A DNA stretch of 5,157 bases. It comes from Clostridia bacterium. Its GTDB lineage: Bacteria > Bacillota > Clostridia > Oscillospirales > CAG-272. Made by a program: the position numbers and the translations under genes. Under the pieces are notes generated by a model, which had not been told where the DNA came from, did not search any database, and saw only the letters and a program-made list of their open reading frames with translations. The stretch spans positions 1-5,157 of the forward strand of contig CAAGJL010000273.1 in NCBI GenBank assembly GCA_900770145.1, written 5' to 3'. Within the stretch, counting starts at the first letter, position 1. The number at the start of each line of letters is the position of its first letter. Positions 5,151 to 5,157 of the stretch are shown in pieces.

Positions 5151-5157
5151 AAAGGGG
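5151..5157 (+). promoter_or_regulatory. Possible ribosome binding site of a further gene beyond the right edge
   Basis: AAAGGGG begins 3 bases after the oppF stop and sits where the Shine-Dalgarno sequence lies after each earlier gene in this operon. It may serve another cotranscribed gene just outside the window. With only 7 bases visible, this is weak. Confidence 0.35.

Overview
The window holds most of one oligopeptide/dipeptide-type ABC importer operon, all on the + strand. The order is the 3' end of a substrate-binding lipoprotein gene (oppA-like, cut by the left edge), then oppB, oppC, oppD and oppF, the last ending 9 bases before the right edge. Every ABC motif needed for function is present in both ATPases, both permeases carry the cytoplasmic coupling (EAA) loop, and no gene is visibly broken.

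The DNA points to a Bacillota/Clostridia-type anaerobe with moderately GC-rich DNA. Each gene has a strong AGGAGG-like Shine-Dalgarno sequence at a uniform 6-base spacing, one start is TTG, and the binding-protein C-terminus reads like the clostridial family 5 proteins. This assignment is inference; there is no rRNA or marker gene to settle it.

Layout: 1-202 is the C-terminal 66 residues of the binding protein. 203-354 is the only real intergenic gap (152 bases) and contains two near-perfect hairpins, neither followed by a U-run, so they look more like mRNA-stability or processing elements than terminators. 355-1341 is oppB (TTG start). 1357-2958 is oppC, unusually long because of a roughly 170-residue extra segment in its first extracellular loop, itself built of degenerate repeats. 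2970-4130 is oppD, with a charged N-terminal extension of about 50 residues. 4117-5148 is oppF, which overlaps oppD by 14 bases. A purine-rich AAAGGGG at the right edge may be the ribosome binding site of another gene.

Together the extracellular binding protein would capture a peptide (or similar small solute), pass it to the OppB-OppC channel, and OppD and OppF would power import from the cytoplasmic side. Both ATPases end in the same five-cysteine pattern, which resembles the iron-sulfur-binding C-terminal domain known from this subfamily. The most unusual parts are the OppC extracellular insertion and the paired hairpins between oppA and oppB. Otherwise this is an ordinary transport operon, and I see no evidence for a wholly new system.
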